Assembly (NCBI RefSeq): GCF_003347515.1
Contig: NZ_QEII01000312.1
Span: 62,001 to 126,000, forward strand
Direction: 5' to 3'
Length of the DNA: 64,000 bases
DNA from: Rhodoferax ferrireducens
GTDB taxonomy: Bacteria; Pseudomonadota; Gammaproteobacteria; Burkholderiales; Burkholderiaceae_C
The translations under genes were made by a program, and so were the position numbers. The notes beneath the pieces are model-generated. The model did not search any database. It was not told the DNA's origin and saw only the letters and a list, made by a program, of their open reading frames with translations. Position 1 is the first letter of the stretch, and the number at the start of each line of letters is the position of its first letter. Shown here one piece after another: positions 1 to 7,145 of the stretch.

Positions 1-1
1 G

Positions 2-250
2 AGCGCCGGCCTGGCATGGCAGAACGGCATCGCGGTGGACCCACTGACCCTGCGCACCAGCAGCCCGGCGATTCACGCCATGGGCGACTGCATCACCATC
101 AACGGACAGGCCAGCCGCTTCATCGAGCCGATTGCACGTCAGGCCAAAACGATTGCGGCCGCCATCACCGCTTGCACCCCGGTGCCGTATGAGGTCCGAC
201 CGGCGATGGTGCGCGTGAAGACAAGCTCCAGGCCGCTAACCTTGCACTGA
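2..250 (+). CDS. C-terminal fragment of a rubredoxin-NAD(+) reductase-like FAD oxidoreductase (5' end outside window)
   Basis: The frame is open from the window edge and ends at the TGA at 248-250. It shows the FAD-binding end of a pyridine-nucleotide-disulfide reductase: an AMGDC motif (the conserved GD that contacts FAD ribityl) followed by RFIEPIARQAKTIAAAI, a pattern typical of rubredoxin reductases of the RubB/AlkT type. Such enzymes pass electrons from NAD(P)H via FAD to rubredoxin. The last ~25 residues would be the small C-terminal domain. The partner rubredoxin is not visible. Family assignment rests on about 80 residues only; another member of the class I FAD reductases is possible. 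Confidence 0.65.
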   Translation, partial: SAGLAWQNGIAVDPLTLRTSSPAIHAMGDCITINGQASRFIEPIARQAKTIAAAITACTPVPYEVRPAMVRVKTSSRPLTLH

Positions 251-263
251 GGCAGGACAGACG

Positions 264-731
264 TTAAAGCCCCAAGTCGCTCAATGACGGATGATCGTCG
301 GGGCGGCGACCCAGTACCCAGTGAAATTTGCGTTCGGCCTCCTTGATGGGAAGATCGTTGATGCTGGCGAACCGCCAGGCCATGAAACCTTGTGGATTGA
401 ATTCCCAATTTTCATTGCCGTAAGAGCGAAACCAGTGGCCCGAGTCGTCATGCCATTCGTAAGCAAACCGGACCGCGATGCGGTTGCCGGCAAAGGCCCA
501 CAGCTCCTTGATCAGGCGATAGTCCAACTCTTTGGCCCACTTGCGCACGAGTAACTGGCGCACCTGCTCGCGCCCCACCGGAAATTCGGTGCGATTGCGC
601 CAGCGAGTGTCCTCTGTGTAGACGAGGGCGACGCGCTCCGGGTCACGCGTGTTCCAGGCGTCCTCGGCCAGGCGTACTTTTTGGGCGGCCGTCTCGGCCG
701 TAAAAGGGGGAAGGGGTGGTTTGGTTTGCAT
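264..731 (-). CDS. DUF1348 / SnoaL-like (NTF2-fold) family protein
   Basis: A 155-residue protein containing WNTRDPERVALVYTEDTRWRNRTEF, the typical opening of the DUF1348 group of NTF2-like proteins, small cone-shaped proteins that bind or isomerise small hydrophobic molecules. The rest (YEWHDDSGHWFRSYGNENWEF, GFMAWRFASINDLPI) also fits this family at normal length. I start at the ATG at 729-731 rather than the one at 753-755 because the upstream one lies inside the operator. It is transcribed divergently from a tetR gene with two matching palindromes between them, so it is probably the repressor's main target. Its substrate is unknown. Confidence 0.8.
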   Translation of the reverse strand: MQTKPPLPPFTAETAAQKVRLAEDAWNTRDPERVALVYTEDTRWRNRTEFPVGREQVRQLLVRKWAKELDYRLIKELWAFAGNRIAVRFAYEWHDDSGHWFRSYGNENWEFNPQGFMAWRFASINDLPIKEAERKFHWVLGRRPDDHPSLSDLGL

Positions 732-756
732 CAAGGGTTTCTCAATAGGCGTCACA

Positions 757-772
757 TAGACAGGTCTGTCTA
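757..772. promoter_or_regulatory. TetR-type operator, copy 1 (16-bp palindrome)
   Basis: TAGACAG-GT-CTGTCTA is a perfect 7-bp-arm inverted repeat lying in the gap between the DUF1348 gene and the tetR gene. Its reverse complement is copy 2, 36 bp further on. Palindromes of this size in a tetR divergent gap are normally the repressor's own binding site. Confidence 0.8.
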
Positions 773-792
773 CATCTCCAGTCTAACTGAAG

Positions 793-808
793 TAGACAGA
801 CCTGTCTA
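793..808. promoter_or_regulatory. TetR-type operator, copy 2 (16-bp palindrome)
   Basis: TAGACAG-AC-CTGTCTA is the exact reverse complement of the palindrome at 757-772 and ends 10 bp before the tetR start codon. The two sites are 36 bp apart, start to start. Binding here would block tetR translation-initiation-proximal transcription, so autorepression is likely. Confidence 0.8.
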
Positions 809-818
809 CAATCCACCC

Positions 819-1388
819 ATGCAAGCCAATACTCCCCCGACTCTGCAGAGTCTCCCCGCGCGTGACCGCATTCTGCTCACCGCGCATGCGCTTTTCTACC
901 AGGAAGGTATCCGGGCGACGGGGATTGACCGCGTCATTGCGGAAGCAGGCGTCACCAAGGTCACGTTTTACCGGCACTTTCCCAGCAAAAACGATCTCAT
1001 CCTTGCGTTCTTGGAGTACCGGCACCTGCGCTGGATGGCCTGGTTCGTGGATGCGCTGCAGCGGCACGGTCAGGTCGTGGCGGCGCTGACCCCGGCTTTG
1101 GCGGAATGGTTCCGCGATGACAACTTTCGCGGTTGCGCCTTCATCAACAGTGTGGGCGAACTGGGTACCAGCCTGCCCGAGGTCGTGGAGATCGCCCGAC
1201 GCCACAAGCACGAAATGGTGTCCGTCATTGCAGGCTTGCTAGCCCTATCAAACAAGCGCGAACAGGATGCGCAGGCCATGGCCTTGGCGGTGGACGGCGC
1301 GATTATCCGGGCGCAGATCGATCAATCCCCTGATGCAGCGCTACAGGCGCTGGACAGGGTCTTGACGGCATTGCAGGCCGGCCAATAG
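819..1388 (+). CDS. TetR/AcrR family transcriptional repressor
   Basis: A 189-residue protein. Residues ~15-60 form the TetR helix-turn-helix: RILLTAHALFYQEGIRATGIDRVIAEAGVTKVTFYRHFPSKNDL is a canonical example. The C-terminal half is a helical ligand-binding domain. The frame is open further upstream, but the ATG at 819 is chosen because it begins the conserved domain at the usual distance and sits directly after the operator pair. It probably represses itself and the divergent DUF1348 gene; the inducer is unknown. Confidence 0.9.
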   Translation: MQANTPPTLQSLPARDRILLTAHALFYQEGIRATGIDRVIAEAGVTKVTFYRHFPSKNDLILAFLEYRHLRWMAWFVDALQRHGQVVAALTPALAEWFRDDNFRGCAFINSVGELGTSLPEVVEIARRHKHEMVSVIAGLLALSNKREQDAQAMALAVDGAIIRAQIDQSPDAALQALDRVLTALQAGQ

Positions 1389-1403
1389 ACCTGCAGTCCC
1401 GGC

Positions 1404-1847
1404 TCAATACTGCTTGTACGGCAAGAACTTACCCGACAGCACCACGTTGACGCGGTCACCCTTGGGGTCAGGCTGACGCACGATGTCCATGGAAAAATCG
1501 ATGGCGCTCATGATGCCGTCACCAAACTCTTCGTGAATCAGTTCCTTGATGGTGCTGCCGTAGACGCTGACAATTTCATACCAGCGGTAGATCAGCGGAT
1601 CGGTCGGCACCGACGTCGGCAACGAGCCTTTGTAAGGCACCACCTGCAGCCACTTTTGCTCTTCGGCATCCAGACCGAAGATCTTGCCGACGATCTTGGC
1701 CTGAGCCGCGTCCAGCGTCATCTGGCCCAGGCAGGCGGCCGTGACCCACTCCTTGGAGAGGCCGACTTTTTTGGCCACGGCGTCCCACTTGATGCCTTTG
1801 GAGACTTTGGTGCTGATGATTTTTTCGGTGACTTCCAGCCGGTTCAT
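1404..1847 (-). CDS. cynS: Cyanate hydratase (cyanase)
   Basis: A 147-residue cytoplasmic enzyme that converts cyanate and bicarbonate to ammonia and CO2 (via carbamate). The N-terminal helical domain is followed by the catalytic C-terminal domain; the family's active-site Arg, Glu and Ser are seen at about R88 and E91 (IYRWYE) and S114 (GIMSAIDF). Length matches the family (E. coli about 156). It is the last gene of a four-gene unit running leftwards: binding protein, permease, ATPase, cyanase. The transporter therefore probably imports cyanate, and the product ammonia serves as nitrogen source. Confidence 0.97.
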   Translation of the reverse strand: MNRLEVTEKIISTKVSKGIKWDAVAKKVGLSKEWVTAACLGQMTLDAAQAKIVGKIFGLDAEEQKWLQVVPYKGSLPTSVPTDPLIYRWYEIVSVYGSTIKELIHEEFGDGIMSAIDFSMDIVRQPDPKGDRVNVVLSGKFLPYKQY

Positions 1848-1895
1848 GTTGACTCCAGTATTTGAGTTGAGTTGAAAAATAGTGAGGGAAAGGTT

Positions 1896-2759
1896 TTAGT
1901 GCGCGATAGCACGCGACACCAGAAAATCGACGATGTGGTTGCGCAGCTCGTAATAGCCGTCCAGGTGATGCAGGCTGGCGCGCACCCGCGCACGCGGCAG
2001 CGGATTGACCACCACTTCAGCAATACCGCCCGGGACGTAGCCCGCCTCGGACTCATTGCCGTTGCTCATGAGCAAGATGCGATCGGCCAGCAAGATGGCT
2101 TCATCCACATCGTGCGTGATCATGAACACGGTTTGCTGCGTCTGGCGCACGATGGTCATCAGTTCGTCCTGGATGGTGCCGCGGGTCAACGCATCCAGCG
2201 CACCAAAGGGTTCGTCCAGCAGCAGCATCTTGGGCTGGATGCAAAAGGCGCGCGCAATGCCCACCCGCTGCTTCATGCCGCCCGAGAGCTGCGCCGGTTT
2301 CTTGTCAATGGCGGGGCTCAAGCCCACCATGGCGACAAACTTTTCCACATGGATATTGACCTCGGCCTTGCCCCAATCGGGCCAACGCGACTTCACGGCA
2401 AAAGCAATGTTCTGGCGCACCGTGAGCCAGGGCATCAGCGCGTGACTCTGGAACACCACGCCGCGCTCCAGGCTGGGCCCAATGACTTCACGGCCATCCA
2501 TGAAAACGTTGCCGGCAGTGGCGGTGTCGAGCCCCGCCAGCACATTGAGGATGGTGGTTTTGCCGCAGCCCGAGTGGCCGATGATGCAGACGAACTCGCC
2601 CCGCGCCAGCGAAAAGCTGACGTCGGCAAACACCGGCTTGGCCGCGACAAAGGCCTTGCTGAGCCCTTCGATCTTGAGTAAGGCATTCACGTTAGGGGTC
2701 TTTCCTTGGGGTATGGCATTGGGGGCGGACTGGGTCCGCGAAGAGATGTCACTCCACAT
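1896..2759 (-). CDS. cynD: Nitrate/cyanate-type ABC transporter ATP-binding protein
   Basis: A 287-residue ATPase with Walker A GHSGCGKTT, signature LSGGMKQRVGIARA, Walker B MLLLDEPFGALD and the H-loop MITHDVDEA, matching the NrtD/SsuB/TauB class. The start at 2759 overlaps the permease stop by 11 bp, which indicates translational coupling; a short N-terminal extension precedes the domain. It powers import by the neighbouring permease. Position next to cyanase argues for cyanate, though nitrate, nitrite or a related anion cannot be excluded from the sequence. Confidence 0.9.
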   Translation of the reverse strand: MWSDISSRTQSAPNAIPQGKTPNVNALLKIEGLSKAFVAAKPVFADVSFSLARGEFVCIIGHSGCGKTTILNVLAGLDTATAGNVFMDGREVIGPSLERGVVFQSHALMPWLTVRQNIAFAVKSRWPDWGKAEVNIHVEKFVAMVGLSPAIDKKPAQLSGGMKQRVGIARAFCIQPKMLLLDEPFGALDALTRGTIQDELMTIVRQTQQTVFMITHDVDEAILLADRILLMSNGNESEAGYVPGGIAEVVVNPLPRARVRASLHHLDGYYELRNHIVDFLVSRAIAH

Positions 2760-3621
2760 AGGTCACCATCTTTTGTACTTGGCTAAACATCAGGTCCAGC
2801 AGCATGCCGACGATGCCGATCACGCCGATGGCAAAGATCACGTTGGGCAGCGACAGGTTGTTCCACTCGTTCCACACGAAGTAGCCAATGCCGGTGCCAC
2901 CGACCAACATCTCGGCCGCCACAATCACCAGCCAGGCAATGCCCATGCTGATGCGCATGCCGGTCAAAATGGTGGGCGCGGCCGCCGGCAGGATGACCAG
3001 GAACGCCCGCCGTAAATGACTGACCTCCAGCGTGCAAGCCACGTTGAGCCACTCGCGCTTGACCGACGCCACACCAAAGGCCGTGTTCACCAACATCGGC
3101 CACACCGAGCAGATGAAGATCACGAAGATGCCACTGACGTCCGAGTCTTTCAGCGTGTAGAGCGCCAGCGGCATCCAGGCCAGCGGGCTGATGGGCTTGA
3201 GCACCTGGATGAAAGGGTCAAAGGCCTTGCGCATCAACGGCGACATGCCGATCAGGAAACCCAGCGGAATGGCCACCAGCACCGCCAGCAGAAAACCCAG
3301 CCCCACGCGCCCCAGCGAATGGGCCAACTGGATGGCAATGCCCTTGTCGTTGGGGCCACGGTCAAAAAACGGGTCAGACAAATGCCCGAGCGAGGCCTGC
3401 GCAACCTGCAGTGGGGACGGAAACCCGGTGCTCTTGGTGGCGCCGGGGTCTTTGCCCATCATCTTCAGATACTCCAATTCCTCGGCCGTGCGATTGCCGG
3501 CGGCCGCACCCACGGTCGGGCCGGTGGTGGCAAGCTGCCAGATGCCGATGAAGCAGAAGAGCAGCAACAGCGAAACCACCATGGCGCGCAGATTCAGGGA
3601 AGCCAGTGCTTTCATACTCAT
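2749..3621 (-). CDS. cynB: Nitrate/cyanate-type ABC transporter permease
   Basis: A 290-residue inner-membrane protein with about six hydrophobic segments and the binding-protein-dependent permease EAA-type loop near CTLEVSHLRRAFLVILPAAAPTILTGMRISMGIAW. The first segment (residues ~10-32) is followed by a ~60-residue periplasmic stretch containing an Asp/Pro-rich part, typical of NrtB/CynB. It overlaps the binding-protein gene by 4 bp (ATGA) and the ATPase gene by 11 bp, so the three genes form one translation-coupled unit. Confidence 0.9.
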   Translation of the reverse strand: MSMKALASLNLRAMVVSLLLLFCFIGIWQLATTGPTVGAAAGNRTAEELEYLKMMGKDPGATKSTGFPSPLQVAQASLGHLSDPFFDRGPNDKGIAIQLAHSLGRVGLGFLLAVLVAIPLGFLIGMSPLMRKAFDPFIQVLKPISPLAWMPLALYTLKDSDVSGIFVIFICSVWPMLVNTAFGVASVKREWLNVACTLEVSHLRRAFLVILPAAAPTILTGMRISMGIAWLVIVAAEMLVGGTGIGYFVWNEWNNLSLPNVIFAIGVIGIVGMLLDLMFSQVQKMVTYVE

Positions 3622-5024
3622 CCCATCTTGCTGATAGCGAAGCTCTTGGCGTAGGCGTCCGCCTTGGCGGCATCAAACTCCTTGCCCATGATCTTGTGTT
3701 TGGCGTAGGTCGGACCGGCAGTGAAGGGCTGGCCCAGGTCTTTCATGTGCTTGCGGGCATCGGTCATCAGGAACACTTTTTCGGCGATCTGTTTGTAATT
3801 CACGTCGCCCTTGATGTAGCCCCAGCGCTTCATCTGCGTGAGCATCCACACCGCCATGCTCTGCCAGGGCATAGGGTCAAAGTCCGCGCGGTCCGGCACG
3901 TTTTGAATCTTGCCCAGACCATCGGCATATTTGCCGGTCAACACCTGGGTCACCACCGCCTCGGGCTGGTTCAGGTATTGCGAAGGGGCAATGACCTTGG
4001 CAATCAGCTCGCGGTTGGCGGGGTCGCGCGCCATGGCGGCGGCGGTGAGCACGGCGCGGTAGAGCGCGGCGAAGGTGTTGGGGTTCTTCTGGATGAACTC
4101 GGTGCTGGTGCCAAAGGCGCAGCAGGGGTGGCCGTTCCACAGATCCCTGGTCAGCGTGTGCAGGTAGCCCACTTCGTCGTAAACCGCGCGCTGGTTGAAC
4201 GGATCGGGGCCGAGGAAACCGTCGATGTTGCCGGCGCGCAGATTGGCCACCATCTCGGCCGGCGGAATGACGCGCAGCTGCACGTCGGTGTCGGGGTTGA
4301 GCCCATGCTCGGCCAGGAAGTAGCGCAACAGAAAGTTGTGCATCGAGTAGTCAAACGGGATGCCGAACTTGAAACCCTTCCAGTTCTTCGGGTCGCGGTT
4401 GTCCTTGTGCCGGATGGACATGGTGATGGCCTGACCGTTGATGTTCTGAATCGTGGCCACGTTCATCGGCGTCTGGTTCGAGCCGAGACCCATCGAAATC
4501 GCCAGCGGCATGGGCGACAGGAAGTGCGTGGCGTCGTACTCCTTGTTGATCATCTTGTCGCGGATCAGCGCCCAGCCGGCGGTCTTGTTCAGTTCGACGC
4601 TCAGGCCCTGCTTGCTGTAAAAGCCCAGCGGATGCGCCATGATGAGCGGCGTGGCACAGGTGATCGGGATAAAGCCAATTTTGAGCCTGGTCTTTTCCAG
4701 CGCATTCTTGTCCTGCGCCATGGCCTGCAGGCTGGCCATGGGCAGCACGCTGCTGATGGCCGCCATCGCCGTGCCCTTGCCCACCGCGCGCAGAAAGCGA
4801 CGGCGCACTTCGTCTTGCGGGAAGATCGCCTTGACCAGCGTGGCCTCAATGAAGGCATTGGAATAGGCCTCAAACTCACTGGTCAGGCTGCGCCGCTTGA
4901 GCTCAACCGTGGCGCTGCTGGCCGACGCTTCCTGCTGGTGCTCGGCCACCGTGTGGTCCTTGCCGCAGCCGCACTTGAGCATCAAGGGACGGTCGGCGTT
5001 GTAGGGGTCAAAGTACTGCGTCAT
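3618..5024 (-). CDS. cynA: Nitrate/cyanate-type ABC transporter substrate-binding protein with Cys/His N-terminal extension
   Basis: A 468-residue member of the NrtA/CmpA family (LKIGFIPITCATPLIMAHPLGFY; FGIPFDYSMHNFLLRYFL; GNIDGFLGPDPFNQRAVYD). A twin-arginine-like signal, RRRFLR at residues ~74-79 followed by a hydrophobic run, is preceded by a ~70-residue extension that includes a Cys-Gly-Cys-Gly-Lys-Asp-His cluster at residues 18-24. If the Tat signal is used, the extension is cytoplasmic and removed. The RBS AGAGGTG lies just upstream of ATG 5022-5024. First gene of the cyanate unit, behind a sigma54-type promoter. Confidence 0.88.
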   Translation of the reverse strand: MTQYFDPYNADRPLMLKCGCGKDHTVAEHQQEASASSATVELKRRSLTSEFEAYSNAFIEATLVKAIFPQDEVRRRFLRAVGKGTAMAAISSVLPMASLQAMAQDKNALEKTRLKIGFIPITCATPLIMAHPLGFYSKQGLSVELNKTAGWALIRDKMINKEYDATHFLSPMPLAISMGLGSNQTPMNVATIQNINGQAITMSIRHKDNRDPKNWKGFKFGIPFDYSMHNFLLRYFLAEHGLNPDTDVQLRVIPPAEMVANLRAGNIDGFLGPDPFNQRAVYDEVGYLHTLTRDLWNGHPCCAFGTSTEFIQKNPNTFAALYRAVLTAAAMARDPANRELIAKVIAPSQYLNQPEAVVTQVLTGKYADGLGKIQNVPDRADFDPMPWQSMAVWMLTQMKRWGYIKGDVNYKQIAEKVFLMTDARKHMKDLGQPFTAGPTYAKHKIMGKEFDAAKADAYAKSFAISKMG

Positions 5025-5058
5025 GAATTCACCTCTCGGAGTTGGATGCTTTCAACTA

Positions 5059-5075
5059 CGCAAAGGTCGGGCCAA
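5059..5075 (-). promoter_or_regulatory. Sigma54 (RpoN)-type promoter upstream of cynA
   Basis: On the minus strand TTGGCCCGACCTTTGCG has the diagnostic GG-N10-GC of sigma54 promoters (-24 TTGGCCC, -12 TTGCG). The predicted start is ~25-30 nt before the cynA ATG, leaving room for its RBS. RpoN dependence with NtrC-type activation would fit a nitrogen-scavenging operon. The motif is visible; use by RNA polymerase is inferred. Confidence 0.55.
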
Positions 5076-5129
5076 ATTGAAGCGCAGTCCCCGCCCACAT
5101 CGCAACTCGCACCCAGCAGAACGACGCCC

Positions 5130-5147
5130 TGTAGGGCCAGCCCTACA
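5130..5147. promoter_or_regulatory. 18-bp palindrome between response regulator and cynA
   Basis: TGTAGGGC-CA-GCCCTACA is a perfect inverted repeat with 8-bp arms and a 2-bp centre. It lies ~60 bp upstream of the sigma54-type promoter for cynA, the position of an enhancer or activator site, and just after the response-regulator stop. No T-run follows on either strand, so a regulator site is more likely than a terminator. Confidence 0.45.
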
Positions 5148-5171
5148 TCACCCGGCTAAAAGCCCCGCAAA

Positions 5172-5849
5172 TCAGCCGCCCGGCGCAACCCGGCCGTGCC
5201 GTTCGGCGTACAGCACCAGCTCGACATCGTTTTTCGTGCCGGTCTTCTCCAGAATCCGGGCCCGGTAGGTGCTCACGGTGTTGGGGGCGAGTTGGAGTTG
5301 CGCACCAATTTCGCTCACCGTCTGACCGGCGGTCAGCAGACGAAACACCTGGTACTCGCGATGCGACAGGGCATCGACACCGCCCGAACCCGCCAGTGCC
5401 GCGAGCCCTGATCGGCCCGCTGCACCCATCGCAGCCGCCAGCGCTTCTGCCGTGGCGGGGGTGACATACATGCCGCCCCCGGCGACCTTGCGCACGGCCG
5501 CCACCATGTCATCCGGGTCGGCACTCTTGTTGAGATAGCCACCGGCGCCCAGCTTGATACAGCGCACCGCATACTGTTTTTCCGGGTAGGTGCTGAGCAT
5601 CAAAACCGGCAGCGTGGGGTGCTCGCGGCGCAAAATTTGCAGCACCTCCAGACCATCCTGACCCGGCATGGCGATGTCCAGCAGCACCAGATCCAGTCCG
5701 GCCGCGCCGCCCAGGGCGCGCACCAGCGCCAGCACTTCTGGCCCGGTCTGGGCTTCCGCCAGCACGCCCACATCTGGTGCATCGGCCAGCACCTGCTTCA
5801 GACCTTCGCGCACGATGCGGTGGTCATCACCAATCAAAACTTTGATCAT
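5172..5849 (-). CDS. NarL/FixJ-family response regulator
   Basis: A 225-residue protein: receiver domain (IKVLIGDDHRIVREGL with the acidic pair; LVLLDIAMPG carrying the phospho-accepting Asp; LNKSADP with the conserved Lys) followed by a LuxR-type HTH (LSHREYQVFRLLTAGQTVSEIGAQLQLAPNTVSTYRARI). The frame is open 27 codons upstream, but the ATG at 5847-5849 begins the receiver at the usual place. It starts 1 bp after the kinase stop, so the two are co-expressed. Lying between the kinase and the cyanate operon, it may control that operon. Confidence 0.92.
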   Translation of the reverse strand: MIKVLIGDDHRIVREGLKQVLADAPDVGVLAEAQTGPEVLALVRALGGAAGLDLVLLDIAMPGQDGLEVLQILRREHPTLPVLMLSTYPEKQYAVRCIKLGAGGYLNKSADPDDMVAAVRKVAGGGMYVTPATAEALAAAMGAAGRSGLAALAGSGGVDALSHREYQVFRLLTAGQTVSEIGAQLQLAPNTVSTYRARILEKTGTKNDVELVLYAERHGRVAPGG

Positions 5850-5850
5850 G

Positions 5851-5890
5851 CTATATATTTGATAGTGGCATGCGCAGGGTGAATGCCGAC
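5851..5890 (+). repeat. Decayed copy of the ATAGCTG...GGGCTA dispersed repeat
   Basis: Reads CTATATATTTGATAGTGGCATGCGCAGG, aligning with the better copy at 8733-8788 (ATAGCTGTATGCGCAGG) through its left half only; the GGGCTA right half is not preserved. It covers the junction of the kinase stop and regulator start. Weak match, listed because three clearer copies exist in the window. Confidence 0.3.
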
Positions 5891-7050
5891 CCCAGGCCAA
5901 TTTGGCTTGAAATTTCGAGCTGTCCACCAAAATGGCGGGCGCGCTCGCGCATGCCCATCACGCCATAGGCGGTGGGTGCCTCAAACGCCAGAGCGCTGGC
6001 ACCGCAGCCGTTGTCTTGCACCGAAATCGTCAGCACCCTGTTTTCGATCTGAATGCGCAAGGTGAGTGCCGTAGCGTGGGCGTGGCGGGCCACGTTGCTC
6101 AGCATTTCCTGAAAGATGCGAAACACCGCCATGGCTTCTGGCTCGGGCAGCTCAACGCCGTCGGTGCCTTGCATGGTCCAGTCCAGCACCAGTTCGGCCG
6201 ACTGGGCAAACTCGTGCGCCTGCCACTCCAGCGCCGCCCATAGACCCTGGTGATCCAGGATGCTGGGGCGCAGGTCGGTGATGATGCGCCCCACGTTGTC
6301 CACCGCCCGCTCAATCAAGCCGCTCATGTTTCGGCACTTGCTGCGCAGCCGGGTGCGCATGGCCTCGGCCTCGGGCGGCGTGCGTTGCTGCTGTTCTCCC
6401 AGGCGCTTGTCCATCCAGTTCACATCCATTTTGAGCGCCACCAGCAGACTGCCCAGCTCGTCATGTACCTCACGGGCAATGCGGGTGCGCTCCTCTTCAC
6501 GCACATTCTCCGAATAGGCCGACAGTTCACGCAGCTGCCCCAGCGCCACCGACAATGCCTGGGTGCGTTCACCCACGCGCTGCTCCAGCTCGTTTTTGGC
6601 CAGCTGCAGCGCGTCGGCCGTGCGTTTGCGTTCGGTGATGTCAACAAAGGTAACCACCGCCCCCAGCACTGTGTCACCGTCCATCAGCGGGTAGCTGGAA
6701 TATTCAACCGGGAAGCTACGGTGGTCGCGGTGCCAGAACACCTCGGTATCAATGCGGCAGGGCAGACCCTGGCGAAAGGCATTGAAGATGGCGCAGTCGT
6801 GCGTCGCGTAGGGCTGGCCGTCAGGGTGCGAGTGATGCGTCACGTCGTGCATGTTGCAGCCCAGCACCTCGTCGGGCTCGCGCCCGATCATGCGGGCGCC
6901 GGCACGGTTGATGAAGGTGCACCGCCCCTCCATGTCAATACCGTAAATTCCCTCACCTGTCGACTCCAGCAGCAAGGCCAGTTGTTTTTGCAGCACCGGC
7001 TCCACTGCGGCGTTGGGCGGTATCAGAACCGGTGGCGAGTTGATTTGCAT
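5851..7050 (-). CDS. Soluble PAS-domain sensor histidine kinase (HisKA_3 type)
   Basis: About 399 residues from the ATG at 7048-7050 (a GTG 39 bp upstream is the alternative). A PAS domain (residues ~20-140; GIYGIDMEGRCTFINRAGARMIG, ending VVTFVDITERK) contains a His/Cys-rich loop HHSHPDG...YATHDC. A coiled segment (ELEQRVGERTQALS) leads to the HisKA_3 phospho-acceptor motif REVHDELGSLL and a HATPase_c domain (NVARHA, DNGCG, GVMGMRERA). There is no membrane segment, so it should sense a cytoplasmic signal. It is followed directly by its response regulator. Confidence 0.9.
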   Translation of the reverse strand: MQINSPPVLIPPNAAVEPVLQKQLALLLESTGEGIYGIDMEGRCTFINRAGARMIGREPDEVLGCNMHDVTHHSHPDGQPYATHDCAIFNAFRQGLPCRIDTEVFWHRDHRSFPVEYSSYPLMDGDTVLGAVVTFVDITERKRTADALQLAKNELEQRVGERTQALSVALGQLRELSAYSENVREEERTRIAREVHDELGSLLVALKMDVNWMDKRLGEQQQRTPPEAEAMRTRLRSKCRNMSGLIERAVDNVGRIITDLRPSILDHQGLWAALEWQAHEFAQSAELVLDWTMQGTDGVELPEPEAMAVFRIFQEMLSNVARHAHATALTLRIQIENRVLTISVQDNGCGASALAFEAPTAYGVMGMRERARHFGGQLEISSQIGLGSAFTLRMPLSNI

Positions 7051-7062
7051 GCTGTTGGGGCA

Positions 7063-7079
7063 AGCAATGGCTGTGCCAG
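7063..7079 (-). promoter_or_regulatory. Sigma54-type promoter match upstream of the histidine kinase
   Basis: Minus strand CTGGCACAGCCATTGCT has TGGCAC at -24, TTGCT at -12 and the GG-N10-GC spacing, the best match to consensus in the window. The expected start would fall at or next to the ATG at 7050, so the transcript would be leaderless or translation would begin further in; chance occurrence within a longer coding frame is the alternative. Confidence 0.35.
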
Positions 7080-7103
7080 TTTGCGACACGGCAGCCCGAC
7101 CTG

Positions 7104-7128
7104 GCCACCTCCAGCACGCGGAGGTGGC
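7104..7128. terminator. Strong intergenic hairpin between ahpF and the kinase gene
   Basis: GCCACCTCC-N7-GGAGGTGGC gives a 9-bp perfect stem in the 95-bp gap after the ahpF stop. There is no T-run on the minus strand and only CTTTGT on the plus strand, so it may reduce read-through from ahpF or stabilise the message end rather than be a classical terminator. Confidence 0.4.
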
Positions 7129-7145
7129 TTTGTGGGCTGGACGAC

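Noticed and set aside
3606..5159. A 517-codon open frame on the plus strand opposite cynA
   Set aside because: It is rich in His/Gly/Val/Arg and has no domain pattern; it is the antisense shadow of the GC-rich cynA gene.
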